DNA from: Delftia sp. PS-11
GTDB lineage: Bacteria > Pseudomonadota > Gammaproteobacteria > Burkholderiales > Burkholderiaceae_C
Reading direction: 5' to 3'
DNA length: 64,000 nt
Assembly: GCF_029870285.1 (NCBI RefSeq)
Contig: NZ_JACSYA010000022.1
Location: forward strand, 23,010-87,009
The position numbers were made by a program, and so were the translations under genes. Positions 34,970 to 44,642 of this stretch are shown piece after piece (position 1 is the first letter of the stretch; each line of letters starts with the position of its first letter). The notes under the pieces are model-generated. The model ran no database searches. It was not told where the DNA came from and was given only the letters and a program-made list of their open reading frames with translations.

Positions 34970-36190
34970 TCAGGCCAGGGGCAGCGCCTGGGCACACGCA
35001 TGCCCGCTGGCCCATGCCCACTGGAAGTTGTAGCCGCCCAGCCAGCCCGTGATGTCCACCACCTCGCCAATGCAGTACAGGCCCGGCTGGGCCTTGCATT
35101 CCATGGTCTGCTGGGACAGTGCGCGTGTATCCACGCCTCCCAGCGTGACCTCGGCCTTTTTGTAGCCCTCGGTGCCCGTGGGCACGATCTCCCAGCGCGA
35201 CAGGCGCTCGGCCAGCTGGTTCAGGGCCTTGTCCGAGGCTTCGGCAATCGGACGCTGCCATGCGCTGTCCTGCTGAACCCAGGCATCGGCCAGCCGCGCG
35301 GGCAGCCACTGCGCCAGTTCGTTGGCGATGAGCTTGCGCGAGCGCGACTTGGCCTTGAGCAGCTCGGCCTGCAGATCCACCTCGGGGGCAAGGTTGATGC
35401 ACAGGGGCGTGCCGGGCTTCCAGTAGCTCGATATCTGCAGCACGGCCGGACCCGACAGCCCCCGGTGGGTGAACAGCAGGTCTTCCATGAAGGCGATGCG
35501 CTCTTTCCTGCTGCCCGTGCTGATTTCTACGGGCAGGGCCAGGCCGGCGAGCTGGGCGTAGGGCGCCCAGGCGTCGCCGTCGAAGGTCAGCGGCACCAGG
35601 CCCGGTGTGCGCTCGACCAGGGGCAGGCCGAACTGCTGGGCCAGGCGGTAGCCGAAGTCGGTGGCGCCGATCTTGGGAATGGACAGGCCGCCCGTGGCGA
35701 TGACCAGGCTGGGCGCCTGCACTGCGCCCCGGCTGGTGCGCAGGCGGTACAGGCCATCCGCGTGCTCGACGGACTCCACCTTGCAGGGCTGCCAGCGCTG
35801 CACGCCACCGGCCTGGCACTCTGCCTGCAGCATGGCGATGATGTCCTCGGCCGAGCGGTCGGCAAACAGCTGGCCCTTGTGCTTTTCATGGTGGGCAATG
35901 CCGTGGCGGTCCATCAGCGCGATGAAGTCGGCCGGCGTGTATCGTGACAGCGCCGAGCGGCAGAACTGCGGATTGGCGCCCACGAAGTGCTTGTGCGGCG
36001 CACGCACGTCCAGATCGCGGTTGGTGAAGTTGCAGCGGCCGCCACCCGAGATGCGGATTTTTTCGGCCACTTTTTCCGCATGGTCGATGAGCAGCACGGA
36101 CAGGCCGCGCTGGCCGGCCTGGGCCGCGCAGAACAGGCCGGCAGCGCCGGCGCCGATGATGACGGCGTCGAATGGGAGTGCAGTGGTCAC
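34970..36190 (-). CDS. YhiN/HI0933-family FAD oxidoreductase
   Basis: 406 residues from a GTG at 36190 (no better in-frame ATG). The dinucleotide motif AVIIGAGAAGLFCAAQAGQR is N-terminal. SGGGRCNFTN is the HI0933-family signature, followed by GQLFADRSAEDII, SLVIATGGLSIPKIGATDFG and the C-terminal CIGEVVDITGWLGGYNFQWA. The protein is soluble and its substrate and partner are not known for the family. It is monocistronic, divergent from the thioesterase gene by 70 bases. Confidence 0.94.
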   Translation of the reverse strand: MTTALPFDAVIIGAGAAGLFCAAQAGQRGLSVLLIDHAEKVAEKIRISGGGRCNFTNRDLDVRAPHKHFVGANPQFCRSALSRYTPADFIALMDRHGIAHHEKHKGQLFADRSAEDIIAMLQAECQAGGVQRWQPCKVESVEHADGLYRLRTSRGAVQAPSLVIATGGLSIPKIGATDFGYRLAQQFGLPLVERTPGLVPLTFDGDAWAPYAQLAGLALPVEISTGSRKERIAFMEDLLFTHRGLSGPAVLQISSYWKPGTPLCINLAPEVDLQAELLKAKSRSRKLIANELAQWLPARLADAWVQQDSAWQRPIAEASDKALNQLAERLSRWEIVPTGTEGYKKAEVTLGGVDTRALSQQTMECKAQPGLYCIGEVVDITGWLGGYNFQWAWASGHACAQALPLA

Positions 36191-36260
36191 GGGGGTGTCA
36201 CATTGGGGGCAAAAAGGGCGCCCATTCTCGCGTACAGCGGCTTTTTCCTAGAATCACACC

Positions 36261-36764
36261 ATGAATTTTCCCTCGCATCAGCTGAGCATGACCGTGCTCA
36301 TGTCGCCCGATATGGCGAATTTTTCGGGCAACGTCCACGGCGGTGCCATTCTCAAGCAGCTCGACCAGGTGGCCTATGCCTGCGCCAGCCGCTATGCGGG
36401 CCGCTATGTGGTCACGCTCAGCGTGGACCAGGTGATGTTCCTGCAGCCCATCCATGTGGGCGAGCTGGTTACCTTTCTGGCCAGCGTCAACCACACGGGT
36501 AAGTCGTCGATGGAAATCGGCATCAAGGTGGTGGCCGAGGACATCCGCACCCAGGTGGTGCGCCATGTCAACAGCTGCTTTTTCACCATGGTGGCCGTGG
36601 ACGAGAACAAGCAGCCTGTGACGGTGCCCGCGCTGGTGCCGTCCACCGACGAGGAAAAGCGCCGCTGGCAGGCTGCCTTGATCCGCAAGGACCTGCGCCG
36701 CGAGCTGGCCCAGCGCTTTGAGCAAAGCCGCGTGACGGCCAGCAGTTCGGTCCGGCCCGCCTGA
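36261..36764 (+). CDS. acyl-CoA thioesterase, YciA-like hotdog fold
   Basis: 167 residues forming one hotdog domain. The motif NFSGNVHGGAILKQLDQVAY carries the catalytic-type Asp/Asn region, followed by VVTLSVDQVMFLQPIHVGEL and the C-terminal EEKRRWQAALIRK tail common to cytosolic acyl-CoA hydrolases. It hydrolyses acyl-CoA to free acid and CoA in the cytoplasm; chain-length preference cannot be read. The ATG at 36261 is 70 bases from the divergent YhiN-like gene. Its 3' end is convergent with the hybrid kinase gene. Confidence 0.94.
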   Translation: MNFPSHQLSMTVLMSPDMANFSGNVHGGAILKQLDQVAYACASRYAGRYVVTLSVDQVMFLQPIHVGELVTFLASVNHTGKSSMEIGIKVVAEDIRTQVVRHVNSCFFTMVAVDENKQPVTVPALVPSTDEEKRRWQAALIRKDLRRELAQRFEQSRVTASSSVRPA

Positions 36765-36786
36765 ATCCCCGGGCGCCGCCCTGGCT

Positions 36787-39738
36787 TCAGAGCGGGCTGG
36801 CTGTGGGCTTGATGTGCGGCGCCATCATGGTGTCGAAGTGGCGTGAGCCGTCGGGCGCGCCCGGCGCGGCGGCGCCCGGCACAGCACCGGCACGCAACCG
36901 GTTCGCCACGTCCAGGATGATGCGGGCAAGGTCGTGCGTGGTGATGGGTTTGCACAGCACCTCGTCGGCGCCTGCGTCCAGGTAGCGTTGCACTTCCTCG
37001 GCTTCGGTGCTGGCCGTCAGCGCGACGATATGGCATGGCGGCTGATCGCCGTGCGGGTGGCTGCGGATCTGGCGGATCAGTTCGGCACCATCCATGTTCG
37101 GCATGCGCCCATCGGTGATCAGCAGCTGGAAATCACCGCGCTGCCACAGCTCCCAGGCCTGCAGGCCATCGTGCGCCATGGCCGGCGCCTGGCCCAGTGC
37201 GACCAGCTGGCTCTTGAGCAGTTCCCGGTTGAACAGGTAGTCCTCTGCGGCCAGGATATCGAGCCGCGGCTGCGGCTGCGGCTGCCCGCTGCCCTCCGGC
37301 ACGGGCTGCTGGGGCAGCGCCGCCGGCGAAGCCAGCGGCAGGCACAGGTGCACGCGAAAGCATGACCCCTTGCCAGGGGTGCTGTCCAGCGTCACCCTGC
37401 CGCCCATGTGCTCCACCAGCCTGCGCGTGATGCTCAGGCCCAGGCCGCTGCCCTGCCGGGCGTGATCCACCTGTGTGAACGGCTCGAACAGGCGGGCCTG
37501 GTCCTGCGCAGAGATGCCGATGCCCGTGTCGGTGACATCGATGCACAGCTGCAGCTGCCCGTCACTGCGCTGCCCTGTGGCGCGCAGATGCACGCCGCCG
37601 CGTTCCGTGAACTTGATGGCATTGCCCAGCAGGTTGAACAGCACCTGCTTGATGTGCAGCGGATCGGCCCGCACCCAATGGTCGGCCGATGGCTCCACCA
37701 GCGTGTCCAGCGACAGCTGCTTGCGCAGTGCCAGTCCCTTGAGCAGCGGCGCCATGTCCTCGATCAGCGGCTTGAGCGCGAAATCCTGGGGGGTCGAGTC
37801 GATGTGGCCTGATTCGATGCGGTGCAGGTCCAGCACGTTGCCCAGCAGCAGCAGCATGCCTTGCGCAGCCTCCTGTGCCGTGCGCAGCGAGCGGCGGTCT
37901 GGCAGGCCGACCTCTGCCTTTTTCTGGGCGATCTCCAGCAGGCCGATGATTGCGCTCAGCGGCGTGCGGATCTCATGGCTGGCCGTTGAAAGAAAGACGC
38001 TCTTGGCCTGGTTGGCGGCATCGGCCCGCCGCTCCGCCTGGCGCGTGCGGCGGATCTGGCGCATCAGGTAAAAGCCCCAGACCAGGGAGACGGCTGCCAG
38101 CAGTGCCAGCAGCAGCACGCCGCGCAGCATCTGCTGGCGGTAGTCCCGCCAGAGGCGGCTGCTGCCCATGGGGTGGCGCGGCTGCCAGTGGTGCACGATG
38201 CTGGCGACTTCCTCGGGAGAGATCGACAGCTGGGCTTTCTCCAGGATGCCCAGCAGCTCGGGCGCGCTGGCTTGCACTGCCATGCTGATGGGGCGCGTGT
38301 AGTCGTCGAGGATGTCGGCCAGCTGCAGCCGGCTGCCGAACTGCTCGGCATTGGCATAGCGGGCTGCATAGTCGTTGCCGATGAAAGCGTCGTTTCTGCC
38401 TTCATCCACGCTGCGCAGCGCCTGCGTGAGGTCCGGGTAGGCCTGTATCCGTATGGAGGGGTGCTGCTGGCGCAGGGTTTCGGTCAGGAAGAAGCCTTCC
38501 ACCAGTGCCACGCGCTGGCCGGCCAGCTCGTCGAGGCGGCGGGTGCGCAGATGCCCGGACTGCGCAGCCTGGGTGCGTGTCATGACCACTACCGAGGTGC
38601 GCAGATAGGGGGGCAGCAGTTCGAGGTCAGGCGGCGCGCCAGGCGCTGGCGCATACACGGGCGTCATCGATACCTTGCCCTCGCGCAGCAGCGCATCGAG
38701 TTCCGTGTAGTTGCGAGCCTGTACGTACTCGAAGACCAGTCCGGTGCGGCGGGCGATCAGTTCCATGTAGTCAGGGCCTATGCCATGGGCCTGGTTGTCC
38801 GCATCGAACTGCCCCAGTGCGCCCAGCGAGCCATTCAGCGCGACCCGTATGCGCGGGTGCGCCGACAGCCAGCGGCGTTCGGCAGGCGTCAGGGCCACGC
38901 GCTCGTCGCTGAGCCGGGGGCGTCCACCGCTCCAGCTGCGCATGATGTCATCGCCATGCTGTGCGGAGATCTGGGGCAGGGCCTGATTGAGGTAGCTCAG
39001 CAGCCTGTCGTCGCCCGGCGCCAGCAGAAAGCCCATGCCGGTGCTTTCTATGGGGGCGAAACCCTGGATCCGCAGGTTGAGCATGTAGTTGGCCTGCAGC
39101 AGGTAGTTGGCCGATACCGCGTCGCCGACGAAGGCATCGGCTTCACCCAGGCTCAGCGCCTCCAGCGCCTGTTTGGGGCTGTCATAGACCTGCAGCCGGC
39201 TGTTCGGGTAGGCGCTGACCAGCAGCGGTGCCGGCAGGCGGTCCTGTGTCACGGCCAGCCGTGTTGCGGGCCGGGATGCATCGAAGGGCGCATCGACCAC
39301 AGAGACCAGCACCTGCTGGCTGCGCAGGTAGGCTGCGCTCAGCTGCAGGCCGGCACGCCAGGCTTCCTGTGGCGTGCCCCCGCCCAGCAGATCGACTTCA
39401 CCATGCAGCAGCGCCTCCAGCGCCGCCTGCCGCGAAGGATAGGCGCGAATTCTGACCGGCGCGGGCAGCAGCAGCCCCAGGTAGTCTGCCGTGATACCCT
39501 GAAAGCGCTGTGCGTCGAGGATGGACAGCGGGGGCGAGTCGCGCATTGCAACACCCAGCGTCAGCGGGCCGCGCTCGTCCAGCCACTGCCGCTGTGCCGC
39601 CTTGATCCATGGCTGGGCGGCCGATGCGGTGCGCGGCGCCGGCGTGAAGTGGGGGTCGGCCCCGGCGTTGCGCGCCTGCGCCGCCATCGCGATGACCATG
39701 GCGCAGCACGCCAGTGCGCGCCCTATTCGAGCCCTCAT
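36787..39738 (-). CDS. BvgS/EvgS-like hybrid sensor histidine kinase
   Basis: 983 residues from the ATG at 39738, which has GAGGGA nine bases upstream. Order: signal peptide (about 1-25), two periplasmic SBP_bac_3 (Venus-flytrap) domains (about 40-270 and 285-520), a transmembrane helix (LRGVLLLALLAAVSLVWGFY, about 540-560), HisKA with His588 in STASHEIRTPLS, HATPase_c (NLLGNAIKFTE, DTGIGIS, GSGLGLS), and a receiver domain with Asp876 in LLITDGRMPNMDG and a conserved LTAS...KPI. No PAS between membrane and kinase and no C-terminal HPt, both usual in BvgS/EvgS. No response regulator gene is adjacent. The two-flytrap design points to a small-molecule ligand. Confidence 0.94.
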   Translation of the reverse strand: MRARIGRALACCAMVIAMAAQARNAGADPHFTPAPRTASAAQPWIKAAQRQWLDERGPLTLGVAMRDSPPLSILDAQRFQGITADYLGLLLPAPVRIRAYPSRQAALEALLHGEVDLLGGGTPQEAWRAGLQLSAAYLRSQQVLVSVVDAPFDASRPATRLAVTQDRLPAPLLVSAYPNSRLQVYDSPKQALEALSLGEADAFVGDAVSANYLLQANYMLNLRIQGFAPIESTGMGFLLAPGDDRLLSYLNQALPQISAQHGDDIMRSWSGGRPRLSDERVALTPAERRWLSAHPRIRVALNGSLGALGQFDADNQAHGIGPDYMELIARRTGLVFEYVQARNYTELDALLREGKVSMTPVYAPAPGAPPDLELLPPYLRTSVVVMTRTQAAQSGHLRTRRLDELAGQRVALVEGFFLTETLRQQHPSIRIQAYPDLTQALRSVDEGRNDAFIGNDYAARYANAEQFGSRLQLADILDDYTRPISMAVQASAPELLGILEKAQLSISPEEVASIVHHWQPRHPMGSSRLWRDYRQQMLRGVLLLALLAAVSLVWGFYLMRQIRRTRQAERRADAANQAKSVFLSTASHEIRTPLSAIIGLLEIAQKKAEVGLPDRRSLRTAQEAAQGMLLLLGNVLDLHRIESGHIDSTPQDFALKPLIEDMAPLLKGLALRKQLSLDTLVEPSADHWVRADPLHIKQVLFNLLGNAIKFTERGGVHLRATGQRSDGQLQLCIDVTDTGIGISAQDQARLFEPFTQVDHARQGSGLGLSITRRLVEHMGGRVTLDSTPGKGSCFRVHLCLPLASPAALPQQPVPEGSGQPQPQPRLDILAAEDYLFNRELLKSQLVALGQAPAMAHDGLQAWELWQRGDFQLLITDGRMPNMDGAELIRQIRSHPHGDQPPCHIVALTASTEAEEVQRYLDAGADEVLCKPITTHDLARIILDVANRLRAGAVPGAAAPGAPDGSRHFDTMMAPHIKPTASPL

Positions 39739-39857
39739 GGTGAATCCCTCGTTGTGCCAACGCCTTGTGAGGGCGATGGAACATTGCTGCAGACATCGCC
39801 CGGGTGGCGTTTTAAAAAAACAATTCAACTTCTAGTTTAATAGCTAAAAGCAATTGT

Positions 39858-39880
39858 CTGCAGTAACCCCCTTACTGCAG
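39858..39880. repeat. perfect inverted repeat upstream of the hybrid kinase gene
   Basis: CTGCAGTAA-CCCCC-TTACTGCAG is a perfect 9-base inverted repeat with a 5-base spacer, 48 bases downstream of the cobA stop and beside an AT-rich tract (39810-39860) upstream of the kinase gene. Read on the minus strand it could end the cobA transcript, though only TTTT follows eight bases later. It could equally be an operator. The rest of 39739-39927 shows no gene. Confidence 0.55.
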
Positions 39881-39927
39881 GGGGTGAGGGATTCCGTGGC
39901 GGACAGGTGCGTGCGGCCCGCGCTGCT

Positions 39928-40746
39928 TCAGGCTGTGGCCGCTGCCAGGGCCGTCATGGCGGTCGTGTCGGTAGCGGCAAGGGCCCGCACACCGCGCACC
40001 ACATCACCGACGACGATGACGCTGGGGCTGCCCAGCCCTGTCGTGGCCAGGCAGGCCGGCAGTTCACCCAGCGTGGTGATGGCATGGCGTTGGTGCGCCA
40101 GGCTGGCATGCTGGATGACGGCGACGGGCGTTTCACCGGGCAGGCCATGCATCAGCTCGGTGCTGATATGGTCCACGCTGCTGACGCCCATGTAGATCAC
40201 CAGGGTCAGCCGTGCATCGCGCGCCGTGGCTGCCAGCTGTCGCCAGTCTGTCCCCCGGTCGCCGGGTTTGGCATGGCCTGTGATGAAGACCACGCCATGC
40301 GCGTGATCACGGTGGGTGAGCGGCGCGCCCAGGCTGGTCAGGCCGGCCAGGCCTGCCGTGATTCCGTTGACGACCTGTACCTCGATGCCGGCTTCGCGCA
40401 GGTGCTCCACTTCCTCGCCGCCACGGCCGAAGATGAAGGGATCGCCCCCCTTGAGCCGCACCACGGTCTCGCCTTCCTGCACGGCGGACAGCATGAGTTT
40501 TTCGATGAAGGCCTGCGGCGTGCTCTTGCAGCCGCCGCGCTTGCCCACGTAGACGATGCGGGCCGTGGGCGAGGCGTGGGCGACGATGGCGTCGCTGACC
40601 AGGTCATCGACCAGCAGCACGGTGGCCGCCTCGATGGCCCTGAGCGCCTTGATGGTCAGCAGTTCCGGGTCGCCGGGGCCGGCGCCGACCAGGGTGCAGC
40701 TGCCGCGGCGTGCGGCATTCACGGGAGTGTGGGACGGGGTCGTCAT
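39928..40746 (-). CDS. cobA: uroporphyrinogen-III C-methyltransferase
   Basis: 272 residues, single-domain SUMT. It shows the family motifs TLVGAGPGDPELLTIKALRA, DDLVSDAI, YVGKRGGCKSTPQ, VRLKGGDPFIFGRGGEEVEH, NGITAGLAGL and LTHRDHAHGVVFITGH. It transfers two methyl groups from SAM to uroporphyrinogen III, giving precorrin-2 for sirohaem or cobalamin. As the last gene of the nitrate-assimilation operon, its likely job here is sirohaem supply for nitrite (and sulfite) reductase. It lacks the CysG dehydrogenase/chelatase half, so those steps must be encoded elsewhere. Confidence 0.96.
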   Translation of the reverse strand: MTTPSHTPVNAARRGSCTLVGAGPGDPELLTIKALRAIEAATVLLVDDLVSDAIVAHASPTARIVYVGKRGGCKSTPQAFIEKLMLSAVQEGETVVRLKGGDPFIFGRGGEEVEHLREAGIEVQVVNGITAGLAGLTSLGAPLTHRDHAHGVVFITGHAKPGDRGTDWRQLAATARDARLTLVIYMGVSSVDHISTELMHGLPGETPVAVIQHASLAHQRHAITTLGELPACLATTGLGSPSVIVVGDVVRGVRALAATDTTAMTALAAATA

Positions 40747-40771
40747 GGCATGGCTCCGTTATCTGTATGTT

Positions 40772-41680
40772 TCAGCGGATCTGGTCGGCAAGGTGCACGA
40801 TGTGCGCCACCTGGCGCATGAGGGCGGGCGGCACGGGAAGCCGGCCTGCGAGCACGGCCTCGGTGTAGCGCGCCGTGGTATCCACGTCGATGGCGATGGG
40901 CAGGCCGGGCACTTCGCTGGCTGTGCCGCTTTGCTGCTCGGCCAGCAGCTGGTGCGTGCCTGCGATGAAGCCGTCATAGCGTGGCAGCCGGCGCGGGTCG
41001 GCTGCCACCTCGCCTTCGAGTCCGCGCGAGAGCAGGGCGTTCATGCGCAGCGCCTCGAAGCTGCCATGCAGCATGGGCAGGTATTCAGGATGGGTGTATG
41101 CGCTCACCAGCAGATGGGGCCCGTCGCAGGGCGCCAGCAGCTTGACCACGCTGTGGCCGGGGTTGCGCAGTCCGATGACCTCGCGCACGGACAGCAGCCG
41201 GGCCAGCCCCGGATGCAGGAGCCTGGTGTGGATGTGCGCAACCTCGCCGCCTGCGAGCTGCCGGGGCGCCTGCAGCGGCGCGATGCCCAGGGCCTGCAGC
41301 ACGTCGCTGGCCAGGATGCGGCGCGCCTCGGTGCGCATGCCGTGCAGCAGCACGGGCAGGCCCTCGCGGGCCAGTAGCAGCGCCAGCAGGGGCGTGAGCA
41401 CGGGCAGCTTGCGCGCGCCGTTGTAGCTGGGCAGCACGACGACGGGGCGGTCCATCGAGGCCAGGCGTGCTGTGCGGGCCTGTATCGCATCGATGAAGCC
41501 GCACATCTCTTCGCTGGTTTCACCCTTGATGCGCATGGCGATGCAGAAGGCGCCGGTTTCGAGGTCGCTGACGCGGCCGTCCAGCACCTGGCCGAACAGG
41601 TCTGCTGCCTGTGCGCGGTCCAGTGCCTTGGCGCCGCGTGCGCCGCGGCCTATTTCCTTGATGTAGTGGCTGATGCCCAT
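40772..41680 (-). CDS. ybiB: YbiB/TrpD2-family protein
   Basis: 302 residues, TrpD-like fold. MGISHYIKEIGRGARGAKAL, LFGQVLDGRVSDLETGAFCI and AMRIKGETSEEMCGFIDAIQ form the N-terminal helical domain. VVVLPSYNGARKLPVLTPLL, where a phosphoribosyl-transferase would bind PRPP, lacks the canonical GTGGD motif, and that absence defines TrpD2/YbiB proteins. E. coli YbiB binds nucleic acid non-specifically and is not a PRPP transferase. It lies between nasA and cobA in the nas operon. Why it is there is not obvious. Confidence 0.9.
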   Translation of the reverse strand: MGISHYIKEIGRGARGAKALDRAQAADLFGQVLDGRVSDLETGAFCIAMRIKGETSEEMCGFIDAIQARTARLASMDRPVVVLPSYNGARKLPVLTPLLALLLAREGLPVLLHGMRTEARRILASDVLQALGIAPLQAPRQLAGGEVAHIHTRLLHPGLARLLSVREVIGLRNPGHSVVKLLAPCDGPHLLVSAYTHPEYLPMLHGSFEALRMNALLSRGLEGEVAADPRRLPRYDGFIAGTHQLLAEQQSGTASEVPGLPIAIDVDTTARYTEAVLAGRLPVPPALMRQVAHIVHLADQIR

Positions 41681-41764
41681 GGCGTAGTCGTGGGGGAAGA
41701 ATCCTGTGGGGGCATATTTTCAGGCAGGTTTCATTACTTTCCGATATATGTGCAAATCCCCAAC

Positions 41765-44608
41765 TCATTCAGTGGCCATGTCTGCCGTCGCCGGTATCTG
41801 GCGCACGAGCTGCTTGAGCTCGGGCAGGCACGAGCCGCAGCGGGTGCCGCAGTGCAGCCTGGCCTGCAGCGCACCCAGGCGCTGCGCATCGCCACCTTCG
41901 CCGTGGGCGCTGCAGGGCAGCGTGGCGAGCACGCTCCGGATGGCGTCCTCGTCCACATTCAGGCAGGCGCAGACCTGGCGTGCGCGCGGCTTGAGCGCCA
42001 GCGGGGCCGTGCCGCCTGGCTGCAGTAGCAACAGCCCGAAGTCCTGGGCCGGCAACTGGTCGCGCAGCAGCGTGGCGAGCCAGCTTTCAGCACGTGTGTC
42101 ACCGGCCAGCATCAGGGCCTGCACCCGCGTCACGGTGGGGCTGCGCTCCAGCCGCAGCGCCCGGCTGTGCTGGCGGCTGCTGTCGCTATAGCGCAGCGTG
42201 TCGGCGCTGTCCAGGCCCAGCAGCGAGGCGATGCGCTGCAGCAGCTGCGCATCCGGCGCCTCTGTGGCGGCGGCGCGCAGCAGCACGCCGTGGCGTGCCT
42301 GCTGTGCGGCCAGCTCCAGGGGAACGGCATTGCCGAAAGGCACGCAGCTGGCGAAGGCGAACCCGGGCATGAGCGCGGCCAGCGTCTGGCGGGTGGCCAG
42401 GACCTGGTCTTCGGGCAGCCAGGCCATGGCCAGCAGGGTCCAGGGCAGCTCTGCCTTGATCACCTGCACGGCAGTGTGCTTGAGTTCGGGCTGCTTGGAG
42501 CTGGGGCAAAAAGCGGGCGTGGTCAGCGTGTTCACGCCGGCGCCGCCGCCCAGGTATTCCCCGCCCCAGTGCATGGCCAGGAAGGCCTGGGCCGGTGCCA
42601 GGCCGGCATCGGCCTGCACGGGCACGACAAGTGCGCCGCGCCGGCTGCTGACCTGCACCAGGTCGCCATCGCGCAGCTGGCGCTGCTGCATGTCGCCGGC
42701 ATGCATCTGCAGGCAGGGCTCGGCGGCGTGGCCGAACAGGCGCCCGAGCTGGCCGGTGCGGCTCATGCCATGCCACTGGTCGCGCAGCCGGCCCGTGGTC
42801 AGTGCCAGCGGATAGCGGTCATCGGCTGGCTCCGCCAGGGGCTGCCAGGGCAGGGTGCAAAAGCGCGCGCGGCCATCGGGGGTGGGAAAGCGCCCGTCCT
42901 CGTAAAGCCGGGCGCGGCCCGTGTCCGCGCCCTGCGGGAAGGGCCACTGCTGGGGGCCGCGCTCTTCGAGCAGCGCCCATGACAGTCCGGTGATGTCCAG
43001 ATCGCGGCCGCGCGTGCTCTCGCGGTGCTCGTTCCAGATGGCTTCGGCCCCCGCCGCCGCATTGCCGGTGTCGTAGGCAAACAGGCTGGGCAGGCCCGGG
43101 CGCAGCCTGCGCTCCAGGCGCCGCGCGCACTGGACGGCGATTTGCCAGTCGTGGCGCGCGGCGCCCGTCGCCGGCACGGCGGGGCGCACGCGGGAGATGC
43201 GCCGTTCACTGTTGGTGACGGTGCCGATTTTCTCGCCCCAGGTGGTGGCCGGCAGCAGCAGGTCGGCATAGGCGCAGGTGGCTGTGGTGGCGAAGGCCTC
43301 CTGCACGATGACGAATTCGGCGCGCTGCAGCGCGCGCCGCACCAGTGCCTGGTCGGGCATGCTTTGCGCGGGATTGGTGCAGGCGATCCACAGCGCGCGG
43401 ATTTCGCCTTCGGCGGCAGCCTCGAACATCTCGACGGCGGTCTTGCCAGGCCGTGCCGGCACATCGGGCACGCCCCACAGCGCAGCCACCTCGGCGCGGT
43501 GCGCAGGGTTGGCGAGATCGCGGTGGGCCGACAGCAGGTTGGCCAGCCCGCCAACCTCACGCCCGCCCATGGCATTGGGCTGGCCCGTGAGTGAGAAGGG
43601 GCCCGCACCCGCCCGGCCGATCTGGCCCGTGGCCAGGTGCAGGTTGACCAGGGCTGCGTTTTTGGCCGTGCCATTGCTGCTCTGGTTCAGCCCCTGGCAG
43701 TACAGGCTCAGCGTGGCGCCCCGTTGCACCGCATTGCCGCCCTGCGCCATCCAGCGCGCAGCCAGGAACAAATCGCCTGGCGGCAGGCCGCAGGCCTCGG
43801 ACACGCGCTCCGGCGTGGCGCCGTGCACCAGGGCTTCGAGTTCGGCAAAGCCGCTGGTGTGGCGGGCGATGTAGCCGGCATCGGTCCAGCCTTCGCGCAG
43901 CATGATGTGCAGCAGTCCGTGAAACAGCAGCGTGTCGCTGCCGGGGCGCAGCGGCAGATGCAGGTCGGCCAGGGCGGCTGTGTCCGTGCGGCGCGGATCG
44001 GCCACGATGATCTTCATGCCAGGGCGTGCCGCGCGCGCCTGCTCCAGCCGCCGCAGCAGCACGGGATGGGCCCAGGCCATGTTGCTGCCGGCAATGAACA
44101 GGCAGTCCGCATGGTCCAGGTCTTCGTAGCAGGCGGGCGGGGCGTCTGCACCCAGGGTGAGCTTGTAGCCGGCCACGGCGCTGCTCATGCACAGGCGCGA
44201 GTTGGTGTCGATGTTGTTGGTGCCGATCAGGCCCTTGGCCAGCTTGTTGAAGACGTAGTAGTCCTCGGTCAGCAACTGGCCGCTGACGTAAAAGCCCACG
44301 GCGTCCGGGCCATGGCGCTGCACGATGTCTGCCAGGCGCGTGGCGGCCATGTCCAGCGCTGCGTCCCAGCCCAGAGGCTGCGGCTCGGCGCCGCGCCCGG
44401 CACGCAGCGCAGGCTGCAGCAGCCGTGTCTGGCGGGCAAGCGCGGGGGCGGCCGTCAGGTGCAGGGTACTGCCTTTGGTGCACAGCCGGCCGAAGTTGGC
44501 CGGGTGGGCGGGGTCGCCGCGCACGCCCGTGATGCCTTGGCCATCGCTTTCGATGATGACGCCGCAGCCTACGCCGCAGTAGGGACAGGTGGACTTGGTT
44601 TCTTGCAT
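41765..44608 (-). CDS. nasA: assimilatory nitrate reductase catalytic subunit, BFD-fused
   Basis: 947 residues. The N-terminal 4Fe-4S site is C8-x2-C11-x3-C15-x27-C43. The Mo-bisMGD region includes NSRLCMSSAVAGYKLTLGAD with the expected Mo-ligand Cys. Molybdopterin dinucleotide-binding domains occupy the middle, and the last 150 residues hold a BFD-like [2Fe-2S] domain (VCACLNVDED and HCGTRCGSCLPELK). The length exceeds the 866 of Klebsiella NasA because of that domain. It reduces nitrate to nitrite in the cytoplasm. It follows the FAD subunit gene by 34 bases in the same operon. Confidence 0.97.
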   Translation of the reverse strand: MQETKSTCPYCGVGCGVIIESDGQGITGVRGDPAHPANFGRLCTKGSTLHLTAAPALARQTRLLQPALRAGRGAEPQPLGWDAALDMAATRLADIVQRHGPDAVGFYVSGQLLTEDYYVFNKLAKGLIGTNNIDTNSRLCMSSAVAGYKLTLGADAPPACYEDLDHADCLFIAGSNMAWAHPVLLRRLEQARAARPGMKIIVADPRRTDTAALADLHLPLRPGSDTLLFHGLLHIMLREGWTDAGYIARHTSGFAELEALVHGATPERVSEACGLPPGDLFLAARWMAQGGNAVQRGATLSLYCQGLNQSSNGTAKNAALVNLHLATGQIGRAGAGPFSLTGQPNAMGGREVGGLANLLSAHRDLANPAHRAEVAALWGVPDVPARPGKTAVEMFEAAAEGEIRALWIACTNPAQSMPDQALVRRALQRAEFVIVQEAFATTATCAYADLLLPATTWGEKIGTVTNSERRISRVRPAVPATGAARHDWQIAVQCARRLERRLRPGLPSLFAYDTGNAAAGAEAIWNEHRESTRGRDLDITGLSWALLEERGPQQWPFPQGADTGRARLYEDGRFPTPDGRARFCTLPWQPLAEPADDRYPLALTTGRLRDQWHGMSRTGQLGRLFGHAAEPCLQMHAGDMQQRQLRDGDLVQVSSRRGALVVPVQADAGLAPAQAFLAMHWGGEYLGGGAGVNTLTTPAFCPSSKQPELKHTAVQVIKAELPWTLLAMAWLPEDQVLATRQTLAALMPGFAFASCVPFGNAVPLELAAQQARHGVLLRAAATEAPDAQLLQRIASLLGLDSADTLRYSDSSRQHSRALRLERSPTVTRVQALMLAGDTRAESWLATLLRDQLPAQDFGLLLLQPGGTAPLALKPRARQVCACLNVDEDAIRSVLATLPCSAHGEGGDAQRLGALQARLHCGTRCGSCLPELKQLVRQIPATADMATE

Positions 44609-44642
44609 GGCATGCTGGGGTAGAGGGTGGCAGGAATGGCGC

